From positions 1 to 64,000 of the forward strand of contig JAUWKS010000010.1 in NCBI GenBank assembly GCA_030614005.1: a DNA stretch of 64,000 bases, given 5' to 3'. Below the pieces are notes generated by a model. The model saw only the letters and a program-made list of their open reading frames with translations, was not told where the DNA came from and did not search any database. The stretch's first letter is position 1, and each line of letters starts with the position of its first letter. The stretch is from Candidatus Heimdallarchaeota archaeon. Lineage in GTDB: Archaea; Asgardarchaeota; Heimdallarchaeia; JABLTI01. Made by a program: the position numbers and the translations under genes. This document shows, one piece after another, positions 62,039 through 64,000 of the stretch.

Positions 62039-64000
62039 TCACTTTTTCTCTGAACTTTTCTTCTCTTTTGGGAAATGAACAGAAATAGTTGTTCCTTTTC
62101 CTTTTTTACTATTTAATATCATCTTTCCATTATGAGCTTCAACAATTTTTAAGGCTATTAGCATTCCAAATGATTTATACTTTCTAGTTTTCCATGATGT
62201 TCTAATTTCATCTTGTTGCTTTGTAGTCATACCAATACCATCATCGCGAATGTGAATAATGTGCTCTTTGTTGTTTTCTTCTGCATATATTTCAACTTTA
62301 GTTGCTTTTGCATGTTTTAGTACATTCATCATAATATTCTCAAACACTTGATTTAATTTAGTTGGATCTGATTTCAATGGCGGTAAGTCTCGAATAATAA
62401 TTTCTAAATCAGGGTCAGCGGTAGAAATAGTTTTAGCTATCTTTTCAAGTAATTCATTCAAATTGACGACTGATAATTCACCCAATATTTCACCCTTCAT
62501 TGCAAGAAGTAAAAGGTTTTCAAGGAGTGAAGATAAATCTTCTAATTGCTCAATCATCATATCGGTATACATCGTTTGATCCATTTCCGCCAGTGACATG
62601 AGAATCTGTATTCGTCCCTTTAGGTCATGAGAAACAGTACTAGAGAATGATTCAAGTTCATCTTTTTGTTTTTGTAATTCTATTTGTTTAGTTTTAAGTC
62701 TGTCTTCTACTTGTTTGATTTCAGAGATATCAGTTATTACTGCAAATATTCCAGATAAATTGCCCTCAGAATCATATAACATACTGGGTTTAATTAATGT
62801 TGGAACTTGTAAACCATTTTTCTTGGTCCAATACAATTGATAAGGTTCAGATAAACCAAGGCTCTTTTTTTTGCGTTCTTCTAAATTAATTTTCTTGTTT
62901 TTCTCGTCAAGAAAATCGACCACCTTAGATCCAATAATATCATCTCTAGAATAACCTAATATCTCACAAAGTTTATCGTTTGCATAAGTAATTTCACGAT
63001 TCATATCTACAATGGCAAAACCATCATTCATAGAATCAACTAATCTACTATAACGTATTTCACTTTGAACACGTTCTTCAATATCCTTAGAACGTAACAA
63101 TGCAACTGAAATTTGATTCACAAATGTTTCAATTAACTCATAATTTCGGATATCATTATCCTTTCTAAGTGCTATTATAATTCCACCCAACAATCTATCT
63201 TTATCCATAAGAGCAATTGTAAAGGCCTTCTCTATTTTTAGAGATTTGATTAGAGAATTGCTAATCTTATTAGGAATATTTCCCTTGGTAATTTGCTCTA
63301 GATTACCCCCCAAAGGAATCAACTTCCTTTTTCGAAAAATTGTCATGGAATCTTTTTGAATAGCAAAAGACATTTTTTGTGGACTTCTACCAAGAATCTT
63401 TGAAAGTATATTTAATTTATTACCTACTCCGAATAGATTTTCTATAGTAAATAAATTTGTAAGAGCATCATATGAATGAACTGCAATATATGAATCGCCA
63501 ATTATTTCCTTCATTTTCAATCCAATAAAGTGATAAATCTCTTGTGCTGATGTAAGCCCTACTAATTCCTTTACAGACTCAGAAAGAAATGTTAAATCAT
63601 TGACACGCCTCCATTCTTTTTCTTGTGCAATTATTCTCTCTGTAATATCACTAAACATAACAACAATTGAGCCAGGTTTATATTGAAATGCTCTCACTTC
63701 AAAAGACCCTGAAAAAGATTTATCATGGTAATCTACTCGATCAATCTCCCAAACACCACCGTTTTTAGCAACTTTCAAATATTCATCTGGAATGACAGTA
63801 TCTTTCAAAGCTGGAAATGCTTGAAGAATAGTTTTACCTATGAATTTGTTATGATTAAAATTCATTATTTTATCTGCAGCTGGATTGCTTCCTTTGAAAA
63901 TTAGATTTTCCTTTGAATCCAAATCATACATATAAATTCCAATAGGAGATGAATCAACTATTTTTTGAAGATGCTCTTCTCTCCTGTGTAATTCTTGATT
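62039..64000 (-). CDS. PAS-GAF-PAS sensor histidine kinase (partial)
   Basis: Open to the window end; the frame continues above ATG 63931 with LQKIVDSSPIGIYMYDL, which is the beginning of a PAS domain, so the gene is cut here. From there: PAS (about 110 residues), GAF (residues near 120-280, FLSESVKELVGL ... IGDSYIAVHSYD), PAS 2 (LVDSMNDGFAIVDMNREITY), H-box SSTVSHDLKGRIQ, N-box FENIMMNVLKHA and G-box RDDGIGM. Cytosolic sensor kinase without membrane helices in the visible part; response regulator not in the window. Confidence 0.85.
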   Translation of the reverse strand, partial: NQELHRREEHLQKIVDSSPIGIYMYDLDSKENLIFKGSNPAADKIMNFNHNKFIGKTILQAFPALKDTVIPDEYLKVAKNGGVWEIDRVDYHDKSFSGSFEVRAFQYKPGSIVVMFSDITERIIAQEKEWRRVNDLTFLSESVKELVGLTSAQEIYHFIGLKMKEIIGDSYIAVHSYDALTNLFTIENLFGVGNKLNILSKILGRSPQKMSFAIQKDSMTIFRKRKLIPLGGNLEQITKGNIPNKISNSLIKSLKIEKAFTIALMDKDRLLGGIIIALRKDNDIRNYELIETFVNQISVALLRSKDIEERVQSEIRYSRLVDSMNDGFAIVDMNREITYANDKLCEILGYSRDDIIGSKVVDFLDEKNKKINLEERKKKSLGLSEPYQLYWTKKNGLQVPTLIKPSMLYDSEGNLSGIFAVITDISEIKQVEDRLKTKQIELQKQKDELESFSSTVSHDLKGRIQILMSLAEMDQTMYTDMMIEQLEDLSSLLENLLLLAMKGEILGELSVVNLNELLEKIAKTISTADPDLEIIIRDLPPLKSDPTKLNQVFENIMMNVLKHAKATKVEIYAEENNKEHIIHIRDDGIGMTTKQQDEIRTSWKTRKYKSFGMLIALKIVEAHNGKMILNSKKGKGTTISVHFPKEKKSSEKK

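Overview
AT-rich DNA that reads as an archaeal chromosome, most likely from an Asgard (Heimdallarchaeia-like) lineage. The archaeal reading rests on TATA boxes about 25-30 nt before starts, several leaderless starts, strong GGAGGTGAT-type ribosome sites, an aldehyde:ferredoxin-oxidoreductase relic, zinc-ribbon membrane proteins and many large secreted proteins with a single C-terminal membrane helix and an Arg/Lys tail. The Asgard placement is inference: no ribosomal or eukaryotic-signature gene is present. No rRNA, tRNA, CRISPR array or insertion sequence was recognised.

Layout. 1-5.2 kb: a partial TPR protein, a broken GNAT gene, a protein resembling membrane terpene cyclases, and a TetR repressor divergent from a MacB-type ABC exporter around a perfect 26-bp palindrome. 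5.4-9.7 kb: patatin phospholipase, alpha/beta hydrolase, HIT protein, ZIP-like membrane protein and an SDR. 9.7-15.5 kb: a compact operon of a 1164-residue propeller-type surface protein, an ABC ATPase and an ABC-2 permease. 15.6-19.6 kb: a leucine-rich-repeat protein, two paralogous secreted proteins and a solute-binding-protein relic. 19.8-22 kb: two paralogous winged-helix regulators flanking three very short genes on the opposite strand, with their own promoter, operator-like palindrome and terminator.

22-30 kb: metallo-beta-lactamase and PIG-L hydrolases, an AOR gene missing both ends, and an epimerase / CPBP protease / epimerase operon. 30-41.5 kb: three large secreted proteins (ThuA/GATase-like repeats, a carbohydrate-binding-like protein, a C25 gingipain-like protease), an acyl-ACP thioesterase, a GNAT gene with a decayed partial copy, and a NifX-like protein. 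41.8-43.8 kb: a RelA/SpoT - TPR - SLOG fusion, a strong candidate for an alarmone-type signalling or defence protein. 44-57 kb: a 5+5-repeat surface adhesin, two molybdopterin-fold secreted proteins, an alkaline-phosphatase-superfamily enzyme, a serine beta-lactamase-like protein, zinc-ribbon proteins and a LVIVD propeller. Near 56.9 kb lies a second cluster of Lys-rich microproteins whose sequence pattern resembles the first. 57-64 kb: a Gln/Tyr/His-rich secreted protein, a DNA methyltransferase with an altered motif, an MFS transporter, a nonsense-disrupted DJ-1/PfpI gene and a PAS/GAF histidine kinase running off the end.

Three themes stand out. First, short Lys-rich genes with near-ideal expression signals, one set enclosed by paralogous regulators. 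Second, seven decayed genes, carrying all three stop codons, a frameshift and truncations. Third, intrinsic terminators at several surface-protein genes whose left arm is built from the Arg/Lys tail codons and whose loop holds the stop codon.
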